Part shown: positions 12,141 to 23,269 of the stretch, piece after piece
Position numbering within the stretch: the first letter of the stretch is position 1
Layout of the letters: the number at the start of each line of letters is the position of its first letter
DNA from: Paramacrobiotus richtersi
Lineage: Eukaryota; Tardigrada; Eutardigrada; Parachela; Macrobiotidae
Assembly (NCBI GenBank): GCA_034698045.1
Contig: JAQGAU010000340.1
Span: 1-30,698, forward strand
DNA: 30,698 nucleotides
Reading direction: 5' to 3'
The notes under the pieces: generated by a model
Database searches by the model: none
What the model saw: only the letters and a program-made list of their open reading frames with translations
What the model was told of the DNA's origin: nothing
Made by a program: the position numbers and the translations under genes

Positions 12141-13144
12141 CTGAACCATAAAAAAAACTGACATGAAAACGGAATCCACAAAAAAACAATGGAAAATACT
12201 ACATTTAAAAAAACTGTAGAATAATAATATAATAAAATTGCCAAATACTACAATACTCCAAACCACCATTTCAAAAATAAAATCGCACATCATAATCAGA
12301 TTCATCGGAAAAAATACAAGAAAACATGCGATCATCGATAGTTATACTAACAAATGTAAGAATGTGAGGACGAGGACGGTGTGGTATAGTATGCCATATG
12401 CCACTGCACTACGATGTTACCCAAGCCAAAACGTACCGCAGATTGCTGTCCATCAAACAACGTACACGATGCCACTAACAAAATTTAATACTAAAAAATA
12501 TCTCCTTTCGAATTAGCCCTTATCATCTATCACTAAGCATAAAGTTATAAACCGCTACAATAATGTCATAAAAAATTGAAACAATAACGTTCACAGCAAA
12601 ACCAAGCCCCATAATTCAACAGATCCAAAAAACAATCCCTTATCAATTATTCTTCAGAAATGGCGGTTCATTAATCTAACCCGACAGTTTGTATTAGCCA
12701 GAAAAAAAACATGTGTTTTTACATTACATGCCATTTTCTGTGTATTATTAGTATTGTAAGGGTCGGCAATCTGACAAGCAACGCCACTTCACTACGTAAT
12801 TCGGTCATCGCAATTAATATCAACTAATCCCTAACACAACAAACCGACAGTTTAACGGAATAAAAACAGTACAACTGCACCATTCAATATTACAAATCGA
12901 TTTGAAACGCTTCTTGAAATGAAAATTTCATTTCATTATGAAATAAACAAGCGCGAAGCAACGTTAACCGCAGAATAAGAAAAAATATTCCAAGGTGATA
13001 TAATAAAAGCACTTTGTACAATATTTTACACGAAAATACAGAAATGCACAAACCACAGAATTTTAATACATACACTGTATACATATAAAATTTATTTTCA
13101 TTGCAGCATATTTAAACGCAGTCGCCAAAATACGAATTTTCGAA
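12141..13144. repeat. A' flank and B-A intron repeat up to the 2.68-kb insertion
   Basis: 12141-12520 is related to 20850-21090 and 26463-26720, with gccactgcactacgatgtta at 12400-12419. 12660-12860 is the cacttcactacgtaattcgg type repeat. Includes a 21-bp near-palindrome at 12915-12935 (tgaaatgaaa, one base, tttcatttca). No gene. Confidence 0.55.
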
Positions 13145-13770
13145 CGATTTATAAAATACAAGAAACACCTTCGGCTGCCGCCTCAGGGTTTCTTGGATCT
13201 GCATTCAGATCGTAATCGGGTCTTACGTTTCACAATTTTGTGTAATGGGAGTCATCACCTGTTTCCGTAGATTGTTAGTAGGTTCGTCAAAGTGTAGTTG
13301 AACACTTGAAGGCCGGAAATGGATTTGCCTACATTCAGTTGATCGCTTTGTTAGTTATTCAGTTTCGGTTCTGGCACTGGTGTGGCAGGCATTGTCCCTT
13401 CGTATATCTAATATGGTTTTGCACGAAGATTTCTTGTATGATTTTGTACGGGTAGTTCTTACATTTGCGTACTGCAACGCGTTAGAAACTTAGAATAACC
13501 TTTTAACTTAGAGTTATGTTGAATCTGGAAACCTGACTACATAACCGGAAACTGCAATTAACAATTCATTTTCAGTAACAGCATGCGTGCTTGGCGTTAC
13601 TAAACCAAAATAAGCCGTTTGTTTCTCGGTGAACGTGTTACACGTTTTACACACAGTCGAGCGTTTAATTTTAACTCGGACTTTCGGAACACATTTCTCT
13701 GCTTCCTTTGCTTCTGAGAGGTTGTTAATTCAGTGAATACGGTGAAATCAAAAACGGTAATGTGCACATG

Positions 13771-13792
13771 TACCGATGCACGTGCATCGGTA
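13771..13792. repeat. 22-bp perfect palindrome inside the 2.68-kb insertion
   Basis: TACCGATGCAC is followed immediately by its reverse complement with no spacer. A second near-perfect inverted repeat lies at 14245-14270 (TCCGCCTGGCAG against CTGCCAGACGGA). Confidence 0.85.
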
Positions 13793-15807
13793 TTTTTGCA
13801 ACGCGAAGCACGTACGGTTGACTCCGTGTTGAATGATGTTCTTCGCTATATATTTCTTCGATTCTCCTGGACTGCAGAGCCTTGGTCGCTAATGGTGAAT
13901 TCTGTTTTACGGGATTTCTCAGTTTTAGGCGAGCATTACCAAAAATCGTTTCTGCATCGTTTTTATACACGCCTGTGGAAGGCAAAACCGTCAAGATGGC
14001 AAAAGCGTCCGGAGGACAACCTTCGTCCAGCGCAAATTTTCTCCACCCGAAAAGTTCTACGTGCACTGATCTAAATCTCATTCGGAACCACTCGGCTCCG
14101 GCAGAAATATTCCGGGTGACCTTTTGATTAACCTCTTTTGATCATGCGCATTCTTGGGGGAAAAAAATTTTGTAGCTAAGAAAAATTTGCACCTAATGAA
14201 ATTCCAGCCCTTTGGACAGATTCGCTGGTTCACTGGCAAATATATCCGCCTGGCAGCTCTGCCAGACGGACGGTTCTGCCGGTCACGCTGCCTATCTTTA
14301 ACAATATTTCTGTTTTCCCAACCTTGTGTGGGGGGACTTGGAATAGGAATAGTATCCGGTGCTCCGTTCTGCTCACATAAGAAGTACCAAAGCACGGGCA
14401 TCCTGCCGGTGCAGACTATGTTAAGGTGTTTTGTTTCGTCGTGATTCGGGTCAGAAGGCCGGTAATTGCTCAAAATACTCCATTTTTAATTTTATTCTAG
14501 TTTTATTTAGGTAAGCGTTTGGTGCTTTAGGAAAATAGCCGTCCGATTTATCCCATAATTACTTTCTGCCTCTGGTCAAATTTTCGGTATAAAACAATAT
14601 TTTGTTCATAATTTGTCTTGCAGTGTTACTGTTGTTTCGTTGTGCTCTGAGATCCACATCAGTGTACTGTAGCTTCGATTATTCGCGTTCTTGTGTAAGT
14701 AGCTCGTTTGCAACGCTTAAAAAACACACACAAGATTTCAGGGCAAAACTTTCTCTTCACAACTTGCTATTCTGCACTGATAGCCGTTGGATCGTTACCG
14801 TAGTCTAGTCGTGGACTGGTGGCTTTGCTGGTCACGCAGTCATGTAATCTTCTAATTCAAACAGTTTGAAACTTCGACTGTAAATTACGCTAGCATTTCA
14901 GTGCTTTCAGACCGACAGGAAACCTGCTAAGTGCGAAGATTCCACAGCGCTGTCTGCCAGGTTTCTGCAACGCAGTTATAAGCCATTTTTACATTACTTA
15001 CGTAGAGTCTATCATTCTTTGCCACACACCGGCTTGTTCTTGGCTGTTTCTTTAAAAATTACTCTAAGAGGTGTTTGACGCAAACCATACGAAAACCATA
15101 AAGGAAAGAAATGTGGCGGCGATATTGTTCGCCGGCTAGCGGCTTACGTTTTACAAAATTTCGAAACGCACAGTATTTTATTAAAATCTTGAGACACCAG
15201 TTTATGACATACGTAATGTTCTCTGCGCTGTCCGTTCGGATTCCTGTACATGCCGGTTTGAGCTAATGTTTCGTTAAAGCTCCCCTAAAGGTGTTCGGAC
15301 AAAAGCTGGTATGACGCGAAACACAGCCTTGGATGTTGGAGAACTACTAGTTTAGAACGTTTTCCTTAAATAAAATTAACTTCGACTTTCGTTTAGCTCG
15401 CCAAATCGTAATTTTGCTGTGACACCCAAGGAGGAATTTTTTTATGGATTTGGCGCCGAGAATTTCATACAACGTTTGTGCTTTCGGTACGATATTTTGT
15501 ACCGGCTAAATAAATCCTAAAATTCAAAAAAGTGTTACTTACCATTGTGTAAATCGAATCATAGCAACAGTTATTAACATTCGTGCCGTTTTTAATAAAA
15601 CATAACCTGATTGTACACCGTATAGTATAACCGATGCATAAAAATGATCGTTTTCGAGTGCTTCTGGCTGCTCATGAGTTTCTTTTAAAATCAAACATCA
15701 TGTGCAACCGTTTTGGCCCATGCTCTACCCGATTCCGTAATTGGTTCGAACGGAGCTCATTTGGTTCGGCAGATTTCGTGGTCACCGGACGGAGTTCCGT
15801 AATAGGA

Positions 15808-15835
15808 ACTAGTACTAGTACTAGTATAGTACTAG
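15808..15835. repeat. ACTAGT-type microsatellite at the end of the insertion
   Basis: Three and a half units of ACTAGT-like repeat with one slip (actagtactagtactagta, then tagtactag). It lies six bases before the right-hand copy of the 14-bp target duplication. Confidence 0.85.
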
Positions 15836-15855
15836 ATATTTCGATTTATAAAATA

Positions 15856-16984
15856 TATTTTTCTACAAACTCAGCATTCCAAAACCGGCTACCATACACT
15901 TTCAGATTTAATACTTCAGACTTTCTTCAAGCATTTAAAATTCCATAATTCCAGTTTCTAAAAACTAAACACTACATGTGTGGCATGCAGTACTTAATCT
16001 CGCTTCGCTGTTTGTACATTTTTACCTCGCATTTATTTCGTTTCCTTCTTATCGTCACGTTGATAATTCTTTCCTGTACCTAAAATATCGTCTATTTACT
16101 AAACGATTTTGTCAGCTGAATGTAAAAACCAGAAAAAAACAGTGTTTTCACCTGTTAAGCCATTTCCTGTATCATAAATGTTTCTAGCGATCGTCGTAGC
16201 GTCCTGCATTAACGCCACTACACTACGGCTACACCGTATTACCCATTTATCGCAAGTAAATATCAGTTTACAACTTTACCACCAAAACAGCAGAACCGAC
16301 AGTCTGACCACAGGTTCATCACAGACTATTCCTGATTTCATTTCTGACCGATCTACGATGGTTCTTAACAACACTGCCACTTGAAGTGGCCAAAAAACAC
16401 TACTTTATCAGATTATGGACGTGCAGTCCAACAAGTTTACAAGCAAACTATTTAGTTTATCGTCTGCCTAAAATGTATGTACGGAAATTAACTGCAGCAC
16501 ACCGAAAAAGTACGAACCTGCAGTTATGAACCGCATTATAACTGAGAGCAATGCGAATCCTGCCTGGTGTGCATGCGCAACTCCTTACTTAACTAACGCC
16601 CAAACAGATCTCCAAAGTACAAAAGTATTCACGAAAACATGAAAATAACAGAACCAGACTATATAACTACACTCTATAAATACAAAATCATTACTAACCA
16701 CAACATCACGAACTTTCGAATAATTTACCAAATTAAATGGAATAATTTCGTCGCACTAATGGAATATCAACACATTCTAAACTTGATCTCCCAACTGCAA
16801 TATTTAAATATGCTTCATAGCTACGTTGCAAAAACTCCGACACCATAAAATTAAGGCATCTCCTAGTACCAAATTTATAAATTTGTTTATAATTAATTTA
16901 TACGTAAGTTTACAAATTAAAAAATAAAAGTTTATTACATAATTTCACACATTGCATTTATACAAATCACAATTTCGTTTTCGT
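15856..16984. repeat. Exon-free repeat unit and AT-rich junction
   Basis: Contains the remnant tgtacctaaaatatcgtcta (about 16074), which resembles the end of exon A, running straight into aaacgattttgtcagctgaa (about 16101), which resembles the flank beyond exon B. ccatttcctgtatcataaat (about 16160) and gccactacactacgg (16214-16228) follow. 16860-16984 is very AT-rich and forms the left edge of truncated exon C. No gene. Confidence 0.55.
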
Positions 16985-17316
16985 TCATTTCTTCCCCTCC
17001 ATGTCCCCTTTTTCGAGCTTCTCTTTCCTCTGCCGCTCCCGGGTTTTATCCTTATACGGAATGGCCGCCAGATCAATATCTGACTGAACAAAACTTGACG
17101 TGCCGATTTCACGGAGTTCCGGCATTTTGGGCAGATTCAACGGCCGCCAGACCGCAGGGATCGAGTTCCTTCACCCGGCTGATCAAGGAGCATTCGTGCT
17201 GGCCGTATGCGCGAATGTAGGAGACGAAAGCGCGGATGGATTTGTTGTACATGTCACGGTCTTTACAAGCCAGGAATTTTAGTTTCTGGCTGGATTTGGG
17301 TGAGGATTCTCAGCTT
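16985..17316 (-). pseudogene. Exon C, 3'-truncated and frameshifted, third unit
   Basis: The 5' two thirds of exon C are recognisable on the minus strand: KDRDMYNKSIRAFVSYIRAY, ECSL, then the LPKMPELREI and AAIPYKDKTRERQRK segments. An 11-bp deletion near 17139 (relative to 22341-22351) shifts the frame within the GLAAAFGLLN segment. Sequence past the basic run is replaced by an AT-rich stretch (16860-16984), so the last third of the exon and exon D are missing. The exon start is also damaged (cagctt in place of ccgttt next to the acceptor). Confidence 0.8.
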
Positions 17317-17961
17317 CTACGCATAAGTGAGGAATACAGTCAAAGAAAACATTCTACGCTATATAAAAATAGCAACCTCCATATCATTCTGCCAAATAAG
17401 TTGACGAGAAGAGCCTTGATTATCACTAATATTTGTAATGACCTATGTAATCTGCTACCATTATTGTTATAATGGCAATCAGTTGGCCATATGTAGCTCA
17501 GAGTAGCAGCGTCACATGCAAAAAAATTAAAAAACTTAATAAACCTTAATACATGTACATAAACAAATCGGGGGAAATCAGCCGAAAATATTGTACACAT
17601 ATAGTACTAACAACAGAATTACAAGTGACACACTTGATGCTAAAAATGTTTGGTAAGTCACGGTAAAAACAAAAAGCTATCTTGTACCGTTTAATCACTT
17701 TTGTGCCTTTTTTAACAGGTACACTTCATTATAAGTTCACATGCTTTTCCTTTGACTCAAACCCTTCGAGTGCCACCAGTCTACGATTTCATATGTTCTG
17801 TTTCAACCCGGCCATTATACTAGACCACTAATTTTAATGACTGCTACACTGACAACTTCCGCCATTTGTCTTTTTTTCACTTTTACAGCATTAACATTAT
17901 TTTCTTCCCCTTTTGAAATCTGTTGCCAATCATTTTACAACGAGATCGTAGTCTGATATAC
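17317..17961. repeat. C-B intron of the third unit
   Basis: Contains aatgtttggtaagtcacggt (about 17645), tttgtgccttttttaacagg (about 17700) and gtgccaccagtctacgattt (about 17769), all shared with the C-B introns at 28500-28680 and 22650-22750. No coding sequence. Confidence 0.65.
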
Positions 17962-18237
17962 CAGCATTCGAGTTTCTCGAACTCTCAGATTCCGGCAAGG
18001 GTAACAACGACACCCGCTGTACAAACTCGACATAGGGCTCCTCATTGGGCAGCAAGTACAGAAGCGACTTCCCCTCGTGTCCCCCCATGCGCGCAGTCCG
18101 TCCACAGCGGTGCACGTACACCGACGCCGGTTTGGGCACATCATACTGGATTACCCAGTCGATATCCGGCTGCAGTCAATACCCCGCGCCACAACATCCG
18201 TACACACCAGAATGCCGGAGGGAATACTGGAAAATTC
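17962..18237 (-). pseudogene. Exon B with frameshift, third unit
   Basis: 276 nt against 283 in intact copies. A 2-nt insertion near 18172 (ggctgcagtc where others have ggccagtc) breaks the frame inside motif V. A 9-nt in-frame deletion near 18020 removes three residues of the RNQ segment. Motif VI ([10 protein letters not shown]) and [17 protein letters not shown] remain readable in the downstream frame. The acceptor ag and donor GTATAT are still present. It sits between exon C (16985-17316) and exon A (19746-20039), as in the intact units. Confidence 0.82.
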
Positions 18238-19745
18238 CTAAAAAGAACACCATTTTGGTATAAAACAAGTGTTTTTAATCTGGAAATCGATTCCCTCTTT
18301 ATAAATCCAATCTAACTGAGTTCAGTCTGCTGGAATGTCTGACCAGAAAAAAAAACTGTTTTCCCATTAAACCACTTCTGTGTACATCATACATGTTATT
18401 AGCGAATGAGCGAACTAGTATCCAGGTTCAATATCATCGCCACAATTCTACGTTTGCTCCGTAATATTCCATTCATCTCATTCAGTATCAAGTTAATTCC
18501 ATACAGCAAACAGTCTACGAATATATACAGTAATGGAATATTACTGCACTAGAAGTTCACTTTTTTTATTTGAATTTCGGACTCATTTGAAATGATTCTT
18601 GATGCCAGTGCTACTACCTAAAAACGTGCTTAAGGAAATTATGGACTTGGAAGTTCGGTAAATTACAAGCTAGTTGTTGTGAGTTTATTTTTCCTTAAAA
18701 TGCACAACGCGTCGAACGAGGTTCGCTCCAACACAGCGAAAAAATAATAACAACGATTTATCAACTACAGGTATATTACTTCTAAAACATTCATTTCCAG
18801 CTTCAATACTCTAAACCGGCTTTCAGTAATTATGATCCGATAATCCGCATTTCTAAAAACTATGCAGTTGTTTCTACCCTTTTACTCGCACTTAGTCATT
18901 TTATTCTTATCATCGCTCACAAAGTCGTTCCATCAAGTGTGCCCCTACACGTGAAATGTCGGATATTTATCAATGTAACTCAACGATTTATCTGTTAAAT
19001 TGTATTAACAAAAAAAAGTGTTTTCACATGTTTAGCCATTTCTGCACTATAACGTTTTTAGCCAACGACAAATTGATCTCACGCCACTATACTACGAATA
19101 CACCGTAATATCCACTAATCTCAAACAAATATCTGTTTACCACCAACACACCAGGCTAATCGTTTTCAGTTGATCGTTCCCCTTGAAATATAAACGGGTC
19201 ACATGAGATTAAATGTATCACAACTGCATAAGAAAAAAAACCTATGCAATGGCGTTATACCAAATTTTGTGAATTACAGCAATGCAGATTTACAGCTCAT
19301 AAGTTGATCGGAAATCGGATAGTGCCACTGCTCTACGCAACTCCTGGCTCGTCAAAACGCACAAACAGATTCCCGGAGTATTACAGAATAAAAACTTTCG
19401 GGAAACAACAAAACCATTTTTGTTTCACTTCCCTGCATATAAAATTCCTATCCGGTGCATACGCAACCATGACATTACGAACGATTTTATCAAATCAGTT
19501 AGAATTATTTCACCTCCAAAATTCAAAATCCCAATTACCTCTTAAAATCGATCTTTAAATTGCAAACATACTTCATAAATAAGTTACAAGAATTAAAATT
19601 TCGATAATATAGGACAGGTCAGTACAATTAAGCCATGTGGTATTTTATTTTCGGTGTGATCGACGTTTTTATTGCATTTAATAGAAATTTTTTTATTATC
19701 GTTACTTAAAAATGACAAAAACACACTCCTAATCATGCACTGTAC
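18238..19745. repeat. B-A intron of the third unit
   Basis: Includes caattctacgtttgctccgt (about 18447), ttagccatttctgcactata (about 19033), gccactatactacg (about 19084) and gtgccactgctctacg (19321-19336). Same order as in the B-A introns of copies 1 and 2. No gene. Confidence 0.6.
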
Positions 19746-20039
19746 CTCGAATATCGCCTGTCGTCCGTGCTTCGGTTTCCGAAGCAGCGACAACACCGGG
19801 AAGGATTTCCGCGTCTGCTTATTGTGGAAAATGTGCTGGAGATACAGTGTGAAGTAATTCACACAGTCACCCATGGCAAAGAACAGCAGAATGCTTCTCC
19901 CGGCGATGCGCCCGTAAAAAGGTCACCAGATGATCCAGTTTCTGGTAAGGAGGCTGGATCGTGTAGAAGGATGTTAAACCTATTGGTGTGCGGAGATTCT
20001 TCTTCTCCTGGACTTTTATGGCCACCGGATTTCTCATGC
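19746..20039 (-). pseudogene. Exon A with a single 1-nt frameshift, third unit
   Basis: 294 nt, one more than intact copies. The first part is open (MRNPVAIKVQEKKNLRTPIG to FLRAHRREKH). One extra base near 19890 then moves the frame, and the rest continues open as DCVNYFTLYLQHIFHNK to RKPKHGRQAIFE. The acceptor AG and donor GTACAG are canonical. Apart from this one indel the exon looks fresh, so its loss is recent compared with the left-hand copies. Confidence 0.82.
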
Positions 20040-20569
20040 CTAAATAATTCAAGGAACAAACCGGAATCAATGAACAAGAACACTGAAAAAGACCGAAAAA
20101 CACCATTTTTTCAAATCATGGTGTGGAACTCTCACATCTCATTGCGGTCGGTGCACTACGATCTCACAATCCATAACGTATAAGTATACGTAAAAGTACA
20201 AAACTGTTCACGAAAACAACAACCCAATCTACCGAATCCATGTGTACGCGATAAATATATAATTTCTGTTCGGTTAAACAGATTTAAACGCAACCACCAC
20301 ACCACGAACTTTCGAACGATTTATAAAATTATTTCATCTTCCAAAATTCAACATGCCAACACCTCGTAAAATCGATCTCTCAGCTGTAATATTAACAGCT
20401 GTAATAATAACTTACATGAATTCAGATTTCGATAATACAGAAGAAGTCACTACAATTGAGGCATGCAGTACATATATTTCGATCTCGGTGTGATCGACAT
20501 TTTTATTGCATTTATTCAATTTTTTTTATCTCTAGCCGCAAAATCACTCTCATAATCCATGTACTGTAC
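20040..20569. repeat. Spacer between exon A and A' of the third unit
   Basis: Homologous to 25329-26169 in copy 2: gtgcactacgatctcacaat (about 20150), gtacaaaactgttcacgaaa, and cgaacgatttataaaattat (about 20315). It ends at the donor flank of A'. No gene. Confidence 0.65.
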
Positions 20570-20849
20570 CTCGAATATCGCTTGGCGTCTGTGCTTCACT
20601 TTCCGATGGAAAGACAGCACCGGGAAGGAATGTCCCGCCTCCTTATTGTGGAAAACATGCTGGTGAAGCAATTCACGTAGTCACAGGTGGCAAAGAACAG
20701 CAGAGGCTTCTCCCGGCGATGCGCCCGTCAAAAGGTCACCGGATGGTCCAGTTTATTGTCAGGCGACTGGATGCTGTAGAAACATGTCAGACCAACAGTA
20801 CGGAGATTCGGCTTCACTCAGACTTTTACGGCCACCGCATTTTGCATGC
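20570..20849 (-). pseudogene. Extra exon A (A'), broken, in the third unit
   Basis: Homologous to exon A over its full length but 13 bp short overall. It carries the in-frame TGA after VTF shared with 26170-26462, and further small deletions, one of which fuses 'FTLYL' to 'QH' (tgctggtgaag on the plus strand). The fragment RREKPLLFFATCDYVNCF shows the motif IV region. The acceptor AG and the donor GTACAG are still visible. It sits about 530 bp from the next exon A at 19746-20039, the same A'-A pairing as in copy 2. Confidence 0.78.
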
Positions 20850-21857
20850 CTAAACGATGAAAGAACAAACTGCGATGAAAACGGAATCAACGAAAAAGAC
20901 AATGAAAAACACTACGTTTCCAGACCAAACAGTTCAAGACTGCACAGCATAAGGAGATTCATGGAGGAAAAATATAATGGAACATTTGATTAGCGATAGT
21001 TTAATTGCACTAACAACTGTAAAGAATCTGGTTCAAGCAAGGAGGGAAACGAAGACGATATGCCAATGCACTACGATGTTACCCATGACAAAAGGTACAG
21101 TACTCGTGCTACTAAGTTACCAACCAAGGTGCTTTACTGTACTCGCACATCAAACAACATACACGATTTTATGTAAACCAGATTGTATGTTTCCATAGAC
21201 CCCGAACACACCAGTAACAAATACTAACAATATCCTTTCTAAAACGCCTACGTACTACAAACTTCACGCTACACAAACATTTTCTGGAAATACTTAGTCA
21301 CAGCCTCAAAGGAAAAATAAATCCGAAACTAATCCCATATGGCCATATCCAGAATATTTCAGAAATATCCAACCAATCAAGAAATATTCAAAACTACAGA
21401 AAATGCCAAACATTTGCCCTTTCCGGCATACACAATTCCCTAATAGATCTAGCACCCGCCTGGGGATTTTACCGTAAAATGTTCGTTTCACGTAGGTGTA
21501 AGGCAAGCTTTATACTTTTCATGAAATCGGTAGCTACTTTGCGGAACGTATGCCAGCGTATTCTGATTTAAGCTTGCTGAAAGTATTCTGTTTACACGTC
21601 GAATGACTAGCCTTTAAACATATATCTTTTTCAAACATAAAAGATTTGGCAGATTTTGTTAATCATTTTCCAGATCACTTTTTAATTCTTGTTTTTCAAT
21701 CAGAGGAGAGACAATGAAAAATCCGTTTCATCATAACAACACTACAACAAACTGTTCAACCCATAAACGCAAATCAGAAAACCGTAAACCTTTACGCCCC
21801 ACAGCATGAACCCCGACATGTGCGGTTCACGCACGTCACACATAAGCTTGGGAAATA
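20850..21857. repeat. Upstream flank of A' in the third unit, then 3' flank of copy 2
   Basis: 20850-21240 is related to 26463-26800, including gccaatgcactacgatgtta (about 21061). Where copy 2 has the exon N fossil, this unit has only about 250 bp of unrelated AT-rich sequence (21240-21480), so exon N is deleted. 21480-21857 is related to 27190-27535 and is the 3' untranslated or downstream flank after the stop at 21858. Confidence 0.6.
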
Positions 21858-21920
21858 TCACTCAGAATCACTCGAATCATTATCGGCAGCAAACTGTTTG
21901 TTGAAGACTTCCCGTGATAT
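21858..21920 (-). CDS. DDX55-like: DDX55/Spb4-like helicase, terminal exon D, copy 2 (intact)
   Basis: Encodes ISREVFNKQFAADNDSSDSE and a TGA stop, one residue (Q for R) different from copy 1. The acceptor AG precedes ATATCACGG, and the 89-bp intron to exon C keeps GTATGG at its start. The sequence downstream of the stop (about 21480-21857) is clearly related to that of copy 1 (about 27190-27535), so the 3' flank was duplicated with the coding exons. I see no AATAAA on the sense strand just after the stop. Confidence 0.83.
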   Translation of the reverse strand: MSREVFNKQFAADNDSSDSE

Positions 21921-22009
21921 CTACAGATAAAAAAAAATGGTTTCATAAAGGGACTAGAAAATCAGTTGAATCATAAAGCAGAAATCTAAAAATATTAAAA
22001 AAACCATAC

Positions 22010-22530
22010 CTTTTTCAAGCGTTCCTTCTTAATCAGCCGCAAATCCGCCGCCAACTCCTCCAGCTCCCCCTCCTCCGCCGCCCCGCCCACTTTCTTCCGC
22101 TTAATCTGCTTGACCAGTCTCCTCTCCTTCTTTTCCAACTTTTTCGCCTTGGCAATGGAAAAGGCCTCGATATGCTTCCTTTTCGTCGATTTCTTCCCTT
22201 CCACGTCCCCTTTCTCGATTTTCTCCTTCCTCTGCCGCTCCCGGGTTTTATCCTTATACGGAATGGCCGCCAAATCGATATCCGAGGCAACAAAACTGGA
22301 GGTGTCGATTTCACGGAGTTCCGGCATTTTGGGCAGATTCAACAAGCCAAAAGCGGCCGCCAGACCGCAGAGATCGAGCTCCTTTACCCGACAGATCAAG
22401 GAGCATTCGTGCTGGCCGTAGGCGCGAATGTAGGAGACGAAGGCGCGGATGGATTTGTTGTACATGTCACGGTCTTTACATGCCAGGGATTTCAGTTTCT
22501 GGCTGGATTTGGGGGAGGCTTTCTCCGTTT
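22010..22530 (-). CDS. DDX55-like: DDX55/Spb4-like helicase, exon C (C-terminal extension), copy 2 (intact)
   Basis: 521 nt, open throughout, with acceptor tatgtag before AAACGG and donor AAAAAG before GTATGG. The protein matches copy 1 except for three residues: A for S near the start (EKASPKSSQ), A for S in SSFVASDID, and D for E in KGDVEGKK. The remaining differences, about 17 or 18 by eye, are silent. The gene is clearly on the minus strand; a 151-codon plus-strand reading at 22172-22627 is an antisense shadow of this GC-richer exon. It is followed 89 bp later by exon D. Confidence 0.9.
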
Positions 22531-22821
22531 CTACATATATGCAAAGCATACAGTCAGAGAAGTCATAAAACGTCGTAACAACAGAAATACAGGCGATACA
22601 AACGAAAATGTTTGGTATATAGAGTGAAAGCATAAACAAAAACTTATCTTTTACCATTAAGTATTTTCAGCACTTTTCTGCTATTTTTGACAGGTACACT
22701 CTATTATGAGATCGGACCACCTGTGCCACCACTCTACGATTTCATGTGTTTCGTTTCAATCCGACGACTATGGAACACTGACGTTAAACAAACGAAACAA
22801 ACCAAGTTAGGTTTGACATAC
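22531..22821 (-). other. B-C intron of copy 2 (291 bp)
   Basis: Bounded by donor GTATGTC at 22815-22821 and acceptor tatgtag at 22531. It keeps tttttgacaggtacactcta (about 22684) and gtgccaccactctacgattt (about 22723) but has lost about 440 bp compared with the 731-bp version in copy 1. Confidence 0.75.
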
Positions 22822-23104
22822 CAGCATTCGAGTTTTTCGAACTCTCAGATTCCGGTAACGGCAGCAACGACACCCGCTGATTCCGCTGTACAAACTCCAC
22901 ATAGGGCTCCTCATTGGGCAGCAAGTACAGAAGCGACTTCCCCTCGTGTCCCCCCATGCGCGCAGTCCGTCCACAACGATGCACGTACACCGACGCCGAT
23001 TCGGGCATATCATACTGCACGACCCAGTCGATATCCGGCCAGTCAATGCCCCGCGCCACAACATCCGTACACGCCAGTACACCGGCGGGAATACCGGAAA
23101 ATGC
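22822..23104 (-). CDS. DDX55-like: DDX55/Spb4-like helicase, exon B (motifs V and VI), copy 2 (intact)
   Basis: Same 283-nt length and phase as copy 1. It begins [19 protein letters not shown] and keeps [16 protein letters not shown] (motif V), [10 protein letters not shown] (motif VI) and [16 protein letters not shown]. About seven residues differ from copy 1, mostly conservative and clustered before motif VI. The acceptor is tttccag before GCATTT and the donor is GCTG before GTATGTC. The next exon (C) starts only 291 bp downstream, against 731 bp in copy 1, so the B-C intron has been shortened here. The intron upstream, toward exon A, is long (1931 bp) and carries a foldback element. Confidence 0.87.
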
Positions 23105-23269
23105 CTGGAAAGAACATTATTTTGGCATGCGCTGAAATAGGCGTTTTTTAACTTGGAAATTAATTCTCCCCGTGATACCGCTTTATTGATCCAACCTAAC
23201 GTCTGCTGAAATCTGCATGACTATAAAAAAGACTGTTTTTCCATATTAAACCACTTTTCCGTACATCAT

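Larger units (their letters stand above)
13145..15855. mobile_element. 2.68-kb insertion bounded by a 14-bp direct repeat
   Basis: The array sequence breaks at 13158 and resumes at 15842. Both edges carry CGATTTATAAAATA (13145-13158 and 15842-15855), and uninterrupted relatives at about 20310 and 25915 have it once, so this is a target-site duplication. The interior (13159-15841) has no similarity that I see to the array and is visibly richer in G and C. It begins with a short hairpin (caagaaac ... gtttcttg, 13159-13196) and ends in an ACTAGT-type microsatellite (15808-15835), as many non-LTR retroelements do. It has only short ORFs (113-131 codons, both strands, 13725-14473), none recognised as reverse transcriptase or transposase. 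Probably a non-autonomous or truncated retroposon; not identified. Confidence 0.65.

Noticed and set aside
13725-14473. ORFs of 113, 118 and 131 codons on both strands in the 2.68-kb insertion
   Set aside because: Overlapping on opposite strands, no family match seen; not called as genes, only mentioned with the insertion.
22172-22627. 151-codon plus-strand ORF
   Set aside because: Antisense shadow of exon C of copy 2; the minus strand matches the Spb4 C-terminal extension with proper splice sites. The same applies to plus-strand ORFs at 22110, 27789 and 27964.
22687-23151. 154-codon plus-strand ORF
   Set aside because: Antisense of exon B of copy 2; similar antisense ORFs appear at every exon B copy (6635, 17923, 29033) simply because the exon is duplicated.
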